A stretch of 64,000 nt of DNA from Hemibagrus wyckioides (lineage: Eukaryota; Chordata; Actinopteri; Siluriformes; Bagridae): contig NC_080715.1 of assembly GCF_019097595.1 (NCBI RefSeq), positions 23,623,573-23,687,572 on the forward strand, in the 5' to 3' direction. The translations under genes were made by a program, and so were the position numbers. The notes beneath the pieces were generated by a model. That model saw only the letters and a program-made list of their open reading frames with translations, did no database searches and was not told where the DNA came from. Position 1 is the stretch's first letter. Every line of letters begins with the position of its first letter. Below, piece by piece: positions 51,074-63,660 of this stretch.

Positions 51074-54000
51074 GTCTGTATATCTATATTTCTATATTTA
51101 TTCCTACTCATTTTCCTTGATCTCTCTGTTCTATTCTTCTGCATGCAGAGTGTTTTGTTGGCTTGTCACTGGCTTAGTTCTGTGCATCTTGTTAAACTGT
51201 CATTATGCTGTCATGTCAAATGACAAGTCAGATCACCTCTTGTTCATGATTCTATACAGCCTTTCACGAACATCTCAGTCAGGTGCTGTTTCAGACATTA
51301 AGGAATTAATATTTCTATAGACAGAAACATTTTAGATCAGCATTTTCAGTCACTTTTTTACTGAAGTATTGTGCAGCACATCAGCAGTTTTTCTGTAGTT
51401 TTATTTGCACTCGAATGACAATATAAACTTGCTATTGAATGACGAGTGTTTTTCTGCATTAAATGTTGACACACTTTGGTATGTGTGTATGTGTGTGTGT
51501 GTGTTAGGAAAGGGATGCTTCTGAGTAGTCAATATGCATTCCGTACATTTACTTAAAAAGTTTGGTTGTTATAGTATGTGTATGTGTGTGTCTATAAATG
51601 TGTGCGGAAAGAGACAAGACACTACTATGACAGATTTGCTTGTTCATGAAACGCAATGGCCAGTGGGTTAAAGCTTGTGAGGCTTGAGTGGTGGTGGAAG
51701 GACACCAGGGGGGTGGGAGGCGTGTGTGTGTGCGTGTGTGTATGTGTATGTGCGTGTGGGGTGGAGGCTGACAGGCCGGGTGTTGCAAGGGTGGTGTCTT
51801 GGATGTCATCTGCTCTTCTGGCACTTGCAGGAACAGTCATTGGTATTGATGGCTGGCTGTCAGTGCGGCTGTGGGCTGGCCTGTGGCTGTTCTTTTCAAT
51901 TACAGCAAACCTGGCCAGAGCTGACAGCAGAGGCATTTGTACACAGGAAGTGGTGTTGGGCTATGCTGTAGGATAGTGTTGGGTGTGAGTGTATACTGAC
52001 CTGTGGGACTTTACCCTGTGTTATTGCTTGCCTGGAACTGTGAGGCAACTGGTCGCTTTAGCTGCCCCCTGCTGCTTAAGGCTTTTCAGCCAGAGAGATT
52101 ACGTCCTATTTAGCTTTCACTCTGTATTTAAACGCCACTCTGCTCTAAGGCACTGGGATGTGTGTAAGTGTGGGTCTGTATGAGTGAAAATGTCTAATTA
52201 AAAAGTTTTAAATGAACTCACCTTAAAGTGGTAGATGCTGCAATAACAAAATGATCTGTTTACTTTGTACACTGCAACACAAGATCAGAGACCACACTGA
52301 CCAGCCACACATCACCTCTGATCTATACAAATCAACAACTTCTTTCTTTCTCCTTTCTTTCTTTTTTTTCTTTCTTTCAAATGCTTTGAAGAAAGAAATC
52401 CATTGCCCTTGTCTGTGTCAGGAACGTATTGAAGTGTATTGTCCCTGGTTCCCAGATAGTAATTAACTAGGTATGGGGGTTTAATAGTACCACACAATCA
52501 TCAGAGGAAGGTCTGCTTATCTTCTTATCCACCACTTTCCAGTTTACTCAGCTGCATTGCAGGATTCTTTTAAAAGTCCAGTGTGGCCTCATTTGGGGGG
52601 GCAGGGGAGTGTTCAAAGTTAACAACCTCTGTGTTGCCCAGAGGTCTGTCAGGTTAGGCCGAGAGGGTGTAGATTATTGATGGGCACTGCCTGAAGAAGG
52701 ACACCTCACTAGAGGGGTCAGCTGGTAGAATCCATAAAAAGCGCCTTTCATCCTCGGTGTAGACAGGCTCCAGGGCTGAGTTATGGCAAGCGAGCACCAA
52801 ACTAGACTTACTGTATCTGTGGATGAACCCTGACCCCGTGGATGAACTGTTGTAATCCAACCTAAGTGACAAATATACAGGAACTGATGGAAAGCACACA
52901 GTGATTAAAGATAAATTTTCATAATGTACAGTGAAAACATTAAGCCACTCAGTCCAGTTCCTTTTAAGGAATGATGGCTTCAAGAATGTATATTGTATAA
53001 CACAGTAACCTGAGTGATTGGTGTGAGGCACTGTATAAAAAAAAATAGAGGATCATGTTATGTTATACTTCATTAGAAGAGAGATAATTTCATCTTAGTT
53101 ATCGGTGTGAGTTACAGCATTTGAGAAGCTGTGAATATTTCACTCACTATTGTCATGCATTTAAATGACTCAGGCACATACACACAGAAAACAACAGACA
53201 GAATGATGTCACCATTTCACTCTTTGGAAAATTGAATTTTATAGCATGGGTTTGCTAGCCAGGACCATTCAGTAGTAAAGTTGCTAAACTTATTTAACTG
53301 CAGTGTAGGTCAAATGTTTTGTTCAGATTTAAGGAAAGACTAACTGTCACTGCAAAATTGAAGCTACTAATTAGTTAGAAATCATTTGCACATGCTACTT
53401 AGTCATTTCTAAACTTCATTCATAGTCAGAAACATAACAAGTTTCCTCCACCATGTTTGCAGTGATTCTCACTATGAAATATGATACTTAGGATCGTGGG
53501 TGTAGAATCAACACTCGTTTTCCCGCTCTCTCCACATTTCGACATTTTGCAAAGTTGACAAAATGTTCTTGTGTATGATCTGTGGTGTGTTCAACCCTTG
53601 ACCTGTTTGTCCAGCACTAGTTTGTTTACTAAAGCTGTGGAAGAAAGAGGGGCAAGTTAAACTTTGACACAGTTTGCGGAATATGGAGGGGCTACACAGG
53701 CTTTCGACTTGTGTTACACAGTACAAACTATTTACCTGCTCTAGATAAATATTCACAACAACTGAGGCTATGGGATAAAACTTCAGAAATGGCATAAAAA
53801 CACATTTCTTTATACATTTACAAATTCTTTATTCTTAACAACATTTCAGTGATGAATACACATTTCAAGAACAATTATTTTTCACAATTTGGACTTCTTC
53901 GCAATATGTTGTCAAATCATACTGAGAAAATCATACTGGGAAAAAAATGTAGATACTATGCTTACAGGAGATTTAACCAAGCACTTAGCAAGCTTTACGC

Positions 54001-54779
54001 CAAAACAGTTTTTACTGCCCCTGGTGATCTGGCATACTTACAAATCTGACTAATTTATGTGGGCAGTGATTTTCCTGAAATTAACTTTATACATTACATT
54101 ACATGTGATAATCATTCTTTCATTTATAATTGTACTGTTTTATTTCACATTGTCAATAAAGGTTTATCTTATCTTAATCCATTTTTAAACATAACTTGTT
54201 TTGTAATTTTTATTCCTGATGATTTACTCTATATGCCTATTTTTTGACATTCTTTTTAAATGATAAAGCAACGTAAAATACTATATACTATATTCTGTCT
54301 AACAAAATAATGTAAAACAAAATAATAATTAAAAAAATGTTAATGCTGTTGTAGCTATTGTTGCCAACTTAAATATTTTTATACGTTAACAACCTGATTA
54401 TAATACAGAGCGCGCAAATTGTTCATAATTAAGTTTCATCCTGTAAGATTTGGCTTTAATTTGCTTTATGTTCAATGGATACACTGCTAATAATTTGCCT
54501 TATTCAGTCTAACTTGGACTTGGATGTAGGCTAATGCAAATTTTCCATAGAACAGAAATGATTCTAAACCATATGCATGGAACTTAGTTGGGACAAGCCA
54601 CATTTAGTGGCAGAAAACATAGTCAATGTTAAAACAGACATGGTGTGACATTATTCTTAGTGTGTTTGATTTTGCTATTTATTTTTTTCTCTTAAGATGT
54701 AGGAGATTAGAAATCGTGTTATTGCTAGTCACATCACAGCTGCTAGGATGTAGGCTGCTACACTTGCCTTTGCCTAGAT

Positions 54780-54965
54780 CAGGGGTGTCCAATCTTATCT
54801 GGAAAGAGTCAGTGTGAGGGCAGGTTTTCATTCCAACCAAGCAGAAGCCACACCTGAGTCTGCCAAGATCGACTGATTAAACAGGTGGAATCATTTGATC
54901 CTGCTTGATTGGAATGAAAACCTGCACCCACACTGGCTTTTGTGGATAAGATTGGATACCCCTGG
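54780..54965. mobile_element. short palindromic MITE-like element
   Basis: Ends are inverted: AGGGGTGTCCAATCTTATCT at 54781 and its near complement GGATAAGATTGGATACCCCT at about 54944-54963. Inner inverted pairs GCAGGTTTTCATTCCAA and TTGGAATGAAAACCTGC extend the palindrome. It is 186 bases with no coding capacity. This fits a non-autonomous DNA transposon family dispersed in fish. Confidence 0.85.
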
Positions 54966-55506
54966 CCTATATATACATATATACATGTATGTGTGTGTAT
55001 GTAAATATATTATTGAACTGTTTATAGCATGTCTTGGCTGACTCTGCTCATTCAGCATATGGAGTAAATTGTTTAGATTGAATTACTCTCCAAAAGTTCC
55101 TTGATTAAAGCTAGAAAATCTTATGTCATTCACCTTACCTTATCTATGGTCAAGGAAAAGCCGATATTCCTATTTACATCCTGTTTACATATTCGTTTGA
55201 TAAAACCTGTTAAAATGGTGGCTGGTTTCGTTATTAATTATTGCTTAGTAAATGAAACATTGACCTGCTTTTGTTGAAGTGGATAGCAAACACAACAAAG
55301 CTTAGGAGACTCACCATCTGATTTCATTTGCATTAAAATAGTGCACCACAATGATGCCTTCATCTATGCTCTTTACATTCTTTCAGCTGGTGGAAATCTA
55401 TGTGGAGTAAGAGTGATAGAGCCTGATGGATATAGTGAGTAGTGAGTATATGACTGTAGATGAAGAGTAGTATGAGCCAATGTAAGTGAAAGGAAGAGCA
55501 GAGGAG

Positions 55507-55572
55507 CTGCGCCACGCGGCGTGTATCCACCGTGGGCTCTCGTGCGTCACCATGACAACGCACCGCGGTCCT
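55507..55572. promoter_or_regulatory. CpG-rich pocket with RFX X-box
   Basis: About ten CpG dinucleotides in 66 bases, in a region otherwise almost without CpG. It contains GTCACCATGACAAC (55546-55559), which fits the RFX X-box consensus GTHNYYATRRNAAC. It could be a small CpG island, enhancer or cryptic promoter. No coding exon is seen next to it. Confidence 0.4.
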
Positions 55573-56605
55573 TGGCTGTTGGTTGCTGAAACCTGAGAGG
55601 ACTTATGGGGAAGTTAGCAATGCAAACTGTTATTTAGTTGTTGATTAGGTGACAAGATCAGCATGTTGTGTTGGTTCAAACTAAATACTAAATCCAAGAA
55701 GAGTAGAAGCATCTACACATGTGTAACTGCTATAGTCAACATGAGCTCTCTTCACAGCACCAGTCGAAACATTTAAGGAGACATCAAGCAAACATGTGGA
55801 AACAATTCAATGAGGGGATGTATATTATTATTAAGAGGTTTAACTTTTCTCACTTTTGAATCCCACACTGGCTTGACTTTTACTATAATAGCGAATATTA
55901 GGTGAAATATGAGAATCTAAACTGTATTGAAAACAGGAGTCGGCCCATGTGAAGCATGAACATAAACACAGCTGCTTTTTGTATTAAGTGTTTTTGGAAT
56001 GGGCCAAATTTCAGTTCTAAAAATACCCATGCAAGACTTCCTGTATTGCTTAACATTTCAGCGGTATACTTGTCTTGTTTTGGTTTTTATTTGGTCAGAA
56101 ACAGAGTGTGAGTAACATGTGTAAGCTAACAGCAAAGCTGTGTTTATAGTGTTCTTGTATACCGCATTGCTCAATCAGTTTGTTCGGTGCTCAATCAGTG
56201 TGTGCATGTGTGGGTGGGTTTGCAGGAATGTGTACTCTGCTTATTGAACATTTTGCCCTGGTGTTTAACCGTATTTCTGGGAGAGATGGTGCATGAGTTA
56301 GAGAAAGTAAATATGGTCTTATCAGTAATCAGGATGTTGAAGTAAATGTACATTCTCCTGCACGCAGTATGGTGACAGTAGAATATCTGTGAACATGAGA
56401 GGATGCTTGTGGGTGTGTGGTTTCTGTGTGTGTCAGTGTTTCTGTGGGTATGTTTATTGGGGGAGGGCCATGACAGACTAGGCCATGGCTGCCCATTAAG
56501 ACTAGGATGCAGCCATCCCTGAGGGACAGAAGACTTGGTTATGGTACAGATGATAATGCAGTCCACCACCTCCACCCTGAACTCCTTGCGTTCCTCTGAG
56601 CAGCT

Positions 56606-56624
56606 GCACACACACACACATACA

Positions 56625-56667
<43 letters not shown>

Positions 56668-56680
56668 ACACAAACACACC
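56606..56680 (+). repeat. (CA)n microsatellite
   Basis: About 75 bases of CA with TACACC, CTCACA and CAAACA interruptions. Confidence 0.95.
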
Positions 56681-58274
56681 ACATCATCATATGGCTTTAA
56701 CAGATTCACAGTATAATGCTATTTTTATTTTCTCAGTGATACGCGTGTAAATGTGTGCATAAAGCAGTAGTAAGAGTATGTGATTTCTATCAGTTATGGC
56801 AAGCAAGATCAGTTCCAGTAAAAGTGACTTGTTATACGTTTTACATAAGTTCTAATAAAATGTGTTATTATTTTTCTTGAGATAACGAGAGGAAATGTGG
56901 AAACAGCAAAGTCCACTCAGAATTCCTTGACCTTTAATCACTCGGACTATCACAGCATTCTTTGCCTTATTAAACTAACTTCATTTAATATCCATGTTTG
57001 TGATTCACAGACACACACTTACTAAATAAAACAGGGTACACACTGTAATCTCCGATAAAGCTTATTTTCCTCTAGATCCGAAAAGACGGAACAATATTTA
57101 TTTACTTTCGAACTATGATGTGCATTTCACAAACACACAGATAGCACAGCTTGAGTGTGTCACATTATTTTTGTTTCCTACATCTGTGCTCTGGGTTGTG
57201 TTTGCTTTGGATGAAAGTGTTACCTTTCTTTAGAAAAAGAGTCCCCTGCAGCCTACAGCTGGTCCTGGCACTCAGATGGCTTCTGAAAAGTTAGCTTGGT
57301 CACTTTTTAAATGTATTTAGCAAAAAGACAGACTGGGACAGCTGTGTGTCCAGACCTTTAGGACCTGAGACTTCGTTATTCAATCTGAATCACAAAGCAG
57401 GATTGTTGCATCTATTAAAGTTGAATGAAGATGTGCTTAAACAATTGATTAAGCAATTATTTTACTCAAGAGTAGTATAAATACTAGTAAGCCAACAGCA
57501 ATGTTCCATGGAGACGAGCAAGGATGTTTTATGGTTGAGGGTGGGTGACAGTGCTGATAGTGAGACCTGTCACATTTACAGACTCATGTTAGTGACATGA
57601 CTAATTACATTGGGCTGAGCTCATTAAAAGGGATTAATGACATGTGAAGGAACGTGACATTACGAATCTGCTTCGTTAATCACGGTGACCTGTCAGTGGC
57701 TCAAGAAAACTCAGTGTTCACTAAGTCAGGTTCTGTGTTGAAGCTTGTCATTATAGTGCAAAGCAGACGCCACTCCAGAGGATCACAGTCACAGGCATGG
57801 AGCAGCCATCCTTTCAGAGAGAAAGACAGAGAGGTTCATTAGTGTGTTGCAGTGCATTACAGATCAGGCCAGCTCTTCTGTGTGGGCTTGAGGTCAGTAT
57901 ATAAGGAGCAGTGGGGGCATGTCAGTGATTGAGCAGTCTTTATTGATCCCGTCCAGGTCGTCTGTTCCACCACTGCATTCTGCTATTGGGGTTCCTCACA
58001 GTGATCAATCCTGGATTGCTAAACACCTCTGAGAGCAGTTAAGGTTTTTGTGTCAGATCTATTTTGAAGCACCAGCCACTGCTACTCTCGCACTTAAACA
58101 AAGACGAGCATGAGGCGATAGGAGAGGTCATGTGGTTCTGGTCACTATTTTAAGGTTATGGTGTTGCATATACAATAGAATCAGATCATTCATATTTCCT
58201 GAACTGGAGCCATGTGTAAATAGATCGCTGGCTGGGAGTAAGGAGCGTATAGTTTATAGTTAGTAACAGCTATT

Positions 58275-58302
<28 letters not shown>
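58275..58302 (+). repeat. (GT)n microsatellite
   Basis: Pure GT tract. Confidence 0.95.
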
Positions 58303-58305
<3 letters not shown>

Positions 58306-58685
58306 TGTAAAAAAGTGTTATGATATACAGGAGAGTGCAGGAAGAGGTCAGACTGATGTGACACTGACAAATTTAGCAGAGAAACCGAAGATCAGGAAAC
58401 CTCACATGCTTATGAGAAATCATTAGTTAATTCATGCAAGAAACACCCACATGTAGTTTTGTTTTGACTGTAAAAAAGTTTCTTTGCAAAGCTTTAACTA
58501 AAAACTGTTGGTTTAATGTGCACAAAGCTAGCTATAATAAATGTAAACATCAGAACCAAAAAGCAATTCCAGGGCATGATGTCAAAGTCAGTACAATTCC
58601 CAAATATAAGAATATCTTCAAAGCTGTGTTTTTTTGTTGTTTTTTTTGTCTTATCAGCCAAAAGTTTAGATAAGTGTTAAAGGGA

Positions 58686-58687
58686 TT

Positions 58688-58734
<47 letters not shown>

Positions 58735-58760
58735 CTCTCTCTCTCACACACACACACACA
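58686..58760 (+). repeat. compound (TTTC)n(TC)n(AC)n microsatellite
   Basis: About 48 bases of TTTC repeats pass into CT and then CA units. Confidence 0.95.
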
Positions 58761-60099
58761 ACTACACAACATTCCTTTACTGACCACTTTACTGTGTAAA
58801 AGCATTCATTATATTATATAATATACAGTGATAATATTACTAACATTAATACATCTATAGCGTTTAACAGCTAACTGAATAGTACAGTGAGCTGTAAACA
58901 TTGTAATAGTTTGGTTATCAGTATGAAACCTTTAGTATTAGCATTATTCTGAGTGTTGCCCAAGAACTGATGAGATAACTGTTACTTATATAGCACTTAG
59001 CCAGAGAAGAGGCCCTGTATATGTGAGTGTGCATGAACCTAGTGACCATTTCACCCCTCCAGAATTACTGACACAGGATCTCCCCATGCAGAAATAGCCA
59101 GAGCACAAGGGCAATCCATTGGACTTCAGGCACTTCCGTCAGCCCCACAGAGAGCCCACTTAATGTTAACACCAGTATCAGCATTCTATTAATGGGTTCC
59201 TGCTTCCTATCAGGTGTTTGGGGCCACAGGAGATGCTGGGAAAAGTGATGTGCAGTAGGGCTGCCATTTTACTATCTGTGGTTTTTTTTTTTTTTTTGGA
59301 TAAAGCGTCGTGCTGTGGGGGGTTATGCGCTTGAAGGCTTGTTCACTTTGTCCACATATTGTGCTTTCTGCTCAGGGTAAAAATAGGCTGTGTGTACCTA
59401 GACTACTCTCTAATGTTTCTAAACTACACGCATGCCAGGTTCCAGCACAAGCCTGTGAGGATAAAGTCATCACTTCCAGTACATTTACACAGTTCATCTG
59501 GATTTTCATAGATTCTCCACTTTATCTCTCAGTAGGAACACATTTGTCAGAGTTATAGGATTAATGGAAGCAACAAGATGAGAATACAATTCGTTGCAAG
59601 AAAGACATGATTTGTGACTGGTGATTTTAGCCAAAAGAGAATGGCTAAGGGGGTCCCCTGAGGTAACGTGCAATGATGAGAACACACACACACACAGAAA
59701 GAAAGAAGTCTCACTGGGACTGAGGCAGCATATTCCTTTTGAGTTTAATTCAAAAATGTCCCAAAAGCATCCAAAGTCTTAGGGGTGACACGCCTGCCAA
59801 AGAAAATGCTCCTTATGAAATGGAAAGTCTGAAGTCATTCACTATGTGCCAGAAAAGATTAACAGATGAAAAAGTGTCCACCAGAGTATAGAGGGCTGGG
59901 GTTAGGGGCCCTGCAATGTTGGTGGACAAAGCGTGTGTGGAAAATAAATTACACAATGGCTACGGAAGTTCACTTTCAATTCGGCTTCAGTGAGAGTTGG
60001 AGCTAATACTCCTGCTAAGCTTTTACACAGTCATTCCACTCTCACTCCTCCAGTGACATGTTCTTTTGGCATGTGCTGTTTGAATGGACAGCATTGAAG

Positions 60100-60106
60100 T
60101 GTGTGA

Positions 60107-60166
<60 letters not shown>
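60100..60166 (+). repeat. compound (GT)n(GA)n microsatellite
   Basis: GT units change sharply to GA units near 60127. Confidence 0.95.
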
Positions 60167-60170
<4 letters not shown>

Positions 60171-62892
60171 TGGGTGGTGCTGTCTGCAGTGACAAGCAAT
60201 TAAAAAACAAAACAAATAAACAAAAAACAGAATTTGTCTGCCGATTGACATCTAATAAGCCAACTATTCCCTTTTTTCACTAAAAGCATGACAAGTTCTT
60301 GTGAGAAACACAGAGCAAAGCTCCTTTTGGTGTTCTGCTGAAGTTGACTCATCATATCGGTGGTGTCTGGAGGGGCTTGAGAGGGAAGTGACTCTTGAAC
60401 TGATATTTCTCTCAGACACAATGCAGAGCAAGCTGAAGGAAACCCTCTCCTCCTGTTCTGTGTGAACTCTTGCCAGCACCAATGACTTTTGATGTGAATA
60501 CTGACAAGATCACTATCTGAAAAATGCCCAGATAGAGGCAGGACCTACTAAACTAAATAAATCCACAAACAAGACAAGGACAAGTAGCTCTGGGCTTGGA
60601 GTGATAAATGAGTTGAGAGATAAATGTACTGCACACTTACATATAAATGTTCCTTGAAAAAACAAGGAAGTTTACTTACAATGGAGCAGTAGAAGCATAC
60701 CACAACAATCCTTTGTTTGCCCTCTTGACATGTGGCAGCAGGGTCAGCATTTATGGCCCACTCAGGGCACTCAGCATGGAAGAAAAACTTGGGCACAACC
60801 ATGGAAGGTCATCTATTAGGGCTTTACTAAAGTCGCACTAGAAAAATCTGACTCTTCAATAAGAGAACTCCATATCTTTGACCTTCACTCATTACACAGG
60901 CTTTGTATAATGCCACCTTGCACGTCTAAAATATAATGAACTGCAAGATATAACTCTACTAATTTTATATAAGCTTCACTAAAAACAGGCAGCCAGTCCA
61001 TTCTCACATCACACATATCAATACAATGCTGGGTTTTGAGAAACACTGCCAGATTAAGTCTGGCAAGAATACAAAAAAATGCACCAAGCCCCTGGATGTA
61101 GAACGCTGAATGCTCTATGCTCTTTTAAATTATTATGTGTGGGGTCACCGTTGGATCTGGGAAGGTCACGCTTTTGTGTCTCAGGCTGCCACCTCGTATT
61201 GATCCGCTTGTCATGCGCCGAGCTATAGTCTACACTGATTCCTGTCTATGCAATGCAGTGGCCTCCATCAGCACCATCCTTAGAACAGTGCTAGAGCTGT
61301 GAGTGGTCATAGAAATACCATCAACATCTCCTCCCTCCCTTCCCTCTTTTACCCTCATGGCCAGAATGAGTCCTGGGTGATCCCTTTTCCCATTGGCCAT
61401 TTCTAGTTGAATTGCCCTCATTCTTTTCATGAGCCTCTGGGGGGCTGGTTCTAGTGGTGCATGGCAACAAGACGCCCGAACGCTCGCCTCCGTTCACACT
61501 TGTGCTCACGCTTGGGATCACCATTTCATTTCACAGCTACAGTATAGTAAAACGGAAAGATGATCTTAATCGGTTCCCTACTACAAACACAGGCATATGT
61601 ACAGGCTCACACAGTGTCTAGACTTGTCCTATCATGGCTACATTAAAAGAAATGCCTTCTATGTTTTATAGTAGATGTAGAAATGTGAGTTTTATAAATG
61701 ATTTTTATTGCTCTTGTGGTAAAGTTAGAACGAAGAGAGCTGCTTAGTTTAAAATACATTCTTAGTGAGGTACAAAAAGGACAATTTAGCATTTAAGAAC
61801 CAAATTCCTTTTATTTCTGCTCATTTATTAAATAAATGTCAATCTTAAAATAAATCTTAAAAGTAAATCATAAAAAAAAACATAAGCATGAGTACATTTT
61901 TGTAACACCCACCAGAGCAGGTGGTACAATTATACAGAGCAGTGTGAAAGAGGTTGGATTTGAATGAATACTTTATCAAGAGGTTAACCATGCTGCTTTG
62001 ATCGCTAATCAGATCAGAGCACGAACCCATACAACCTTGCAAAAGGGCATATTTTTTTCCACACTGGAAAGGTTTCTGCTACAACCACTATAAAATATAG
62101 AAGTTGTTATTCTGTGTATGACAGCAGTATATGAACTATATTTGACAGACTGATTCCAAAAAAACAAAAGTTACACTAATTTTATGTTTCAGCAATGGAG
62201 CTAAAAGTACATGGGTAACTACACAGGCTACTAATATCTTACCACTTTACAAGTTAACTCATGTTGCTCATAATGCTGCCCTTAAAGTCAGGGAAATGCT
62301 GAAATTGGGTGGCAGTAACCCATGCACATATTTGAACCAAAATGATTTCTACTCCCACTGCATCACCTAGGAAATTCAGCACATTCATTTATAGCCAAAT
62401 AACAGCCATTAATCTTTGTGTATGTGTTGGTTGAGATAAAACTTCTTTTTAAAAAATTCTTTTCTTAGGTTGGCTAATTCTGATAATTTCCTACAGTTGT
62501 TTCCTTTCTTCTGAAGTCTTAATCAATTGGAAACCAGACAGATGGAAAAAAGCTAATAGTTAACATCACAGTGCTCTGCTCACTTATGTTAATAATGCAT
62601 TTAAACTACTTCCTGTGAAACAACCGACTGCTTGTTCTCCATATTGATTTCCCATTGGAGATGTCTTGTGGGGTCTTTGTGTGGTTAGCTCAGCCAGAGG
62701 TTTCTTCATAGATTTACTGCACCATCATTACTGTCGGAGCATGTGATGGCATATGATGTGAATGGATGACAAATATACGGTTTGTTTGCAGGCATATAAA
62801 AACGGCTGCCTGTCATACAGCAAGGTCTCTGGTCACTGGTAAAGCTCGTGTGTTGATCTAGAGGCACAGCAAACCTCAGTGCTCCAACTTAG

Positions 62893-62906
62893 GTTGCCAT
62901 GGTAAC
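62893..62906. promoter_or_regulatory. perfect RFX X-box palindrome
   Basis: GTTGCCATGGTAAC fits both GTNRCC(N)2RGYAAC and GTHNYYATRRNAAC and is nearly symmetric, as favoured by RFX dimers. No gene start is visible nearby. It may be an enhancer site. The call rests on the motif alone. Confidence 0.45.
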
Positions 62907-63237
62907 ATCATCTTGGTCCACCACTACCTGAAGACATCCTCATCACAATACATGTTGGCTACAGACAGATTAGTGAGGGAACATGCTTTGTATGTAACAA
63001 GTGACTATGAGCCAGATGTATGTACGTCAGGAGGTGCAGTGCAAAATGCAACTTGATGCGGCTGCAAGATGCATTCACAATGCGTCTGACATTAACATTC
63101 AATTTATTAAGGCTGTGGCTCCTCATGCAAGCTGCACCTGGAACCGCCTACGGAATGCCCTCTGTGTGAGGAGAAAATTACTGTGTAGAAGCAGACGTGC
63201 AGACGTGAAGTACCGTTTGAAACTGAAAATGGTCAGA

Positions 63238-63240
<3 letters not shown>

Positions 63241-63311
<71 letters not shown>
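63241..63311 (+). repeat. (TA)n microsatellite
   Basis: About 71 bases of uninterrupted TA, interrupting an otherwise open frame that starts at 63001. Confidence 0.95.
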
Positions 63312-63315
<4 letters not shown>

Positions 63316-63409
63316 TTGGAGAATGTATATATTTGGAATTTGGAGGTCAAGTCAACACTTTGAACTCTGTGTCATGTTCTTCAAACCATTTCAATTTTTG
63401 CAGGGTGAC

Positions 63410-63526
63410 AGGGTGCATTTTTCCTGCTTTCAACACATCAACTTTGAGAAATAACTGTTCACTTGCTACCTAATATACCCTCTTGACAGGTGCCAATGTT
63501 CTCCTGTCAGTGATTTTAATGCCATA
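63410..63526 (-). mobile_element. Tc1-like 5' end fragment
   Basis: On the minus strand it reads GTTATGGCATTAAAATCACT, then CACCTGTCAAGAGGGTATATTAGG-type sequence and a CAAAGTTGATGTGTTGAAAG stretch. This is the 5' terminal region of the family found at 42735-43600. Only about 115 bases remain. A long composite microsatellite begins right at its outer end. Confidence 0.75.
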
Positions 63527-63531
63527 ACTTA

Positions 63532-63660
<129 letters not shown>

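Larger units (their letters stand above)
49011..54779. other. intergenic with several CT/GA/GT tracts and a possible promoter-like patch
   Basis: No supported coding exon. GC-richer patches at 49400-49780 and 50640-51070 flank simple repeats. The latter ends in a donor-like CAG|GTCTGT and is described separately. Confidence 0.5.
54966..62999. other. intergenic, no gene seen
   Basis: Eight kilobases with microsatellites and no recognisable exon or RNA gene. Patches with slightly higher GC at 55490-55580 and 61140-61520 have short open frames without recognisable content. Confidence 0.5.

Noticed and set aside
52059..52075. CTCF-like AGCAGGGGGCAGC on the minus strand
   Set aside because: The first core position mismatches and the sequence is low in complexity. 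It is weaker than the site at 10645.
52654..53031. 125-codon minus-strand frame
   Set aside because: There is no recognisable content, no splice partners and no conservation evidence.
56195..56677. 160-codon minus-strand frame
   Set aside because: It runs through a CA/GT repeat giving poly-VC/CV residues. No recognisable domain is present.
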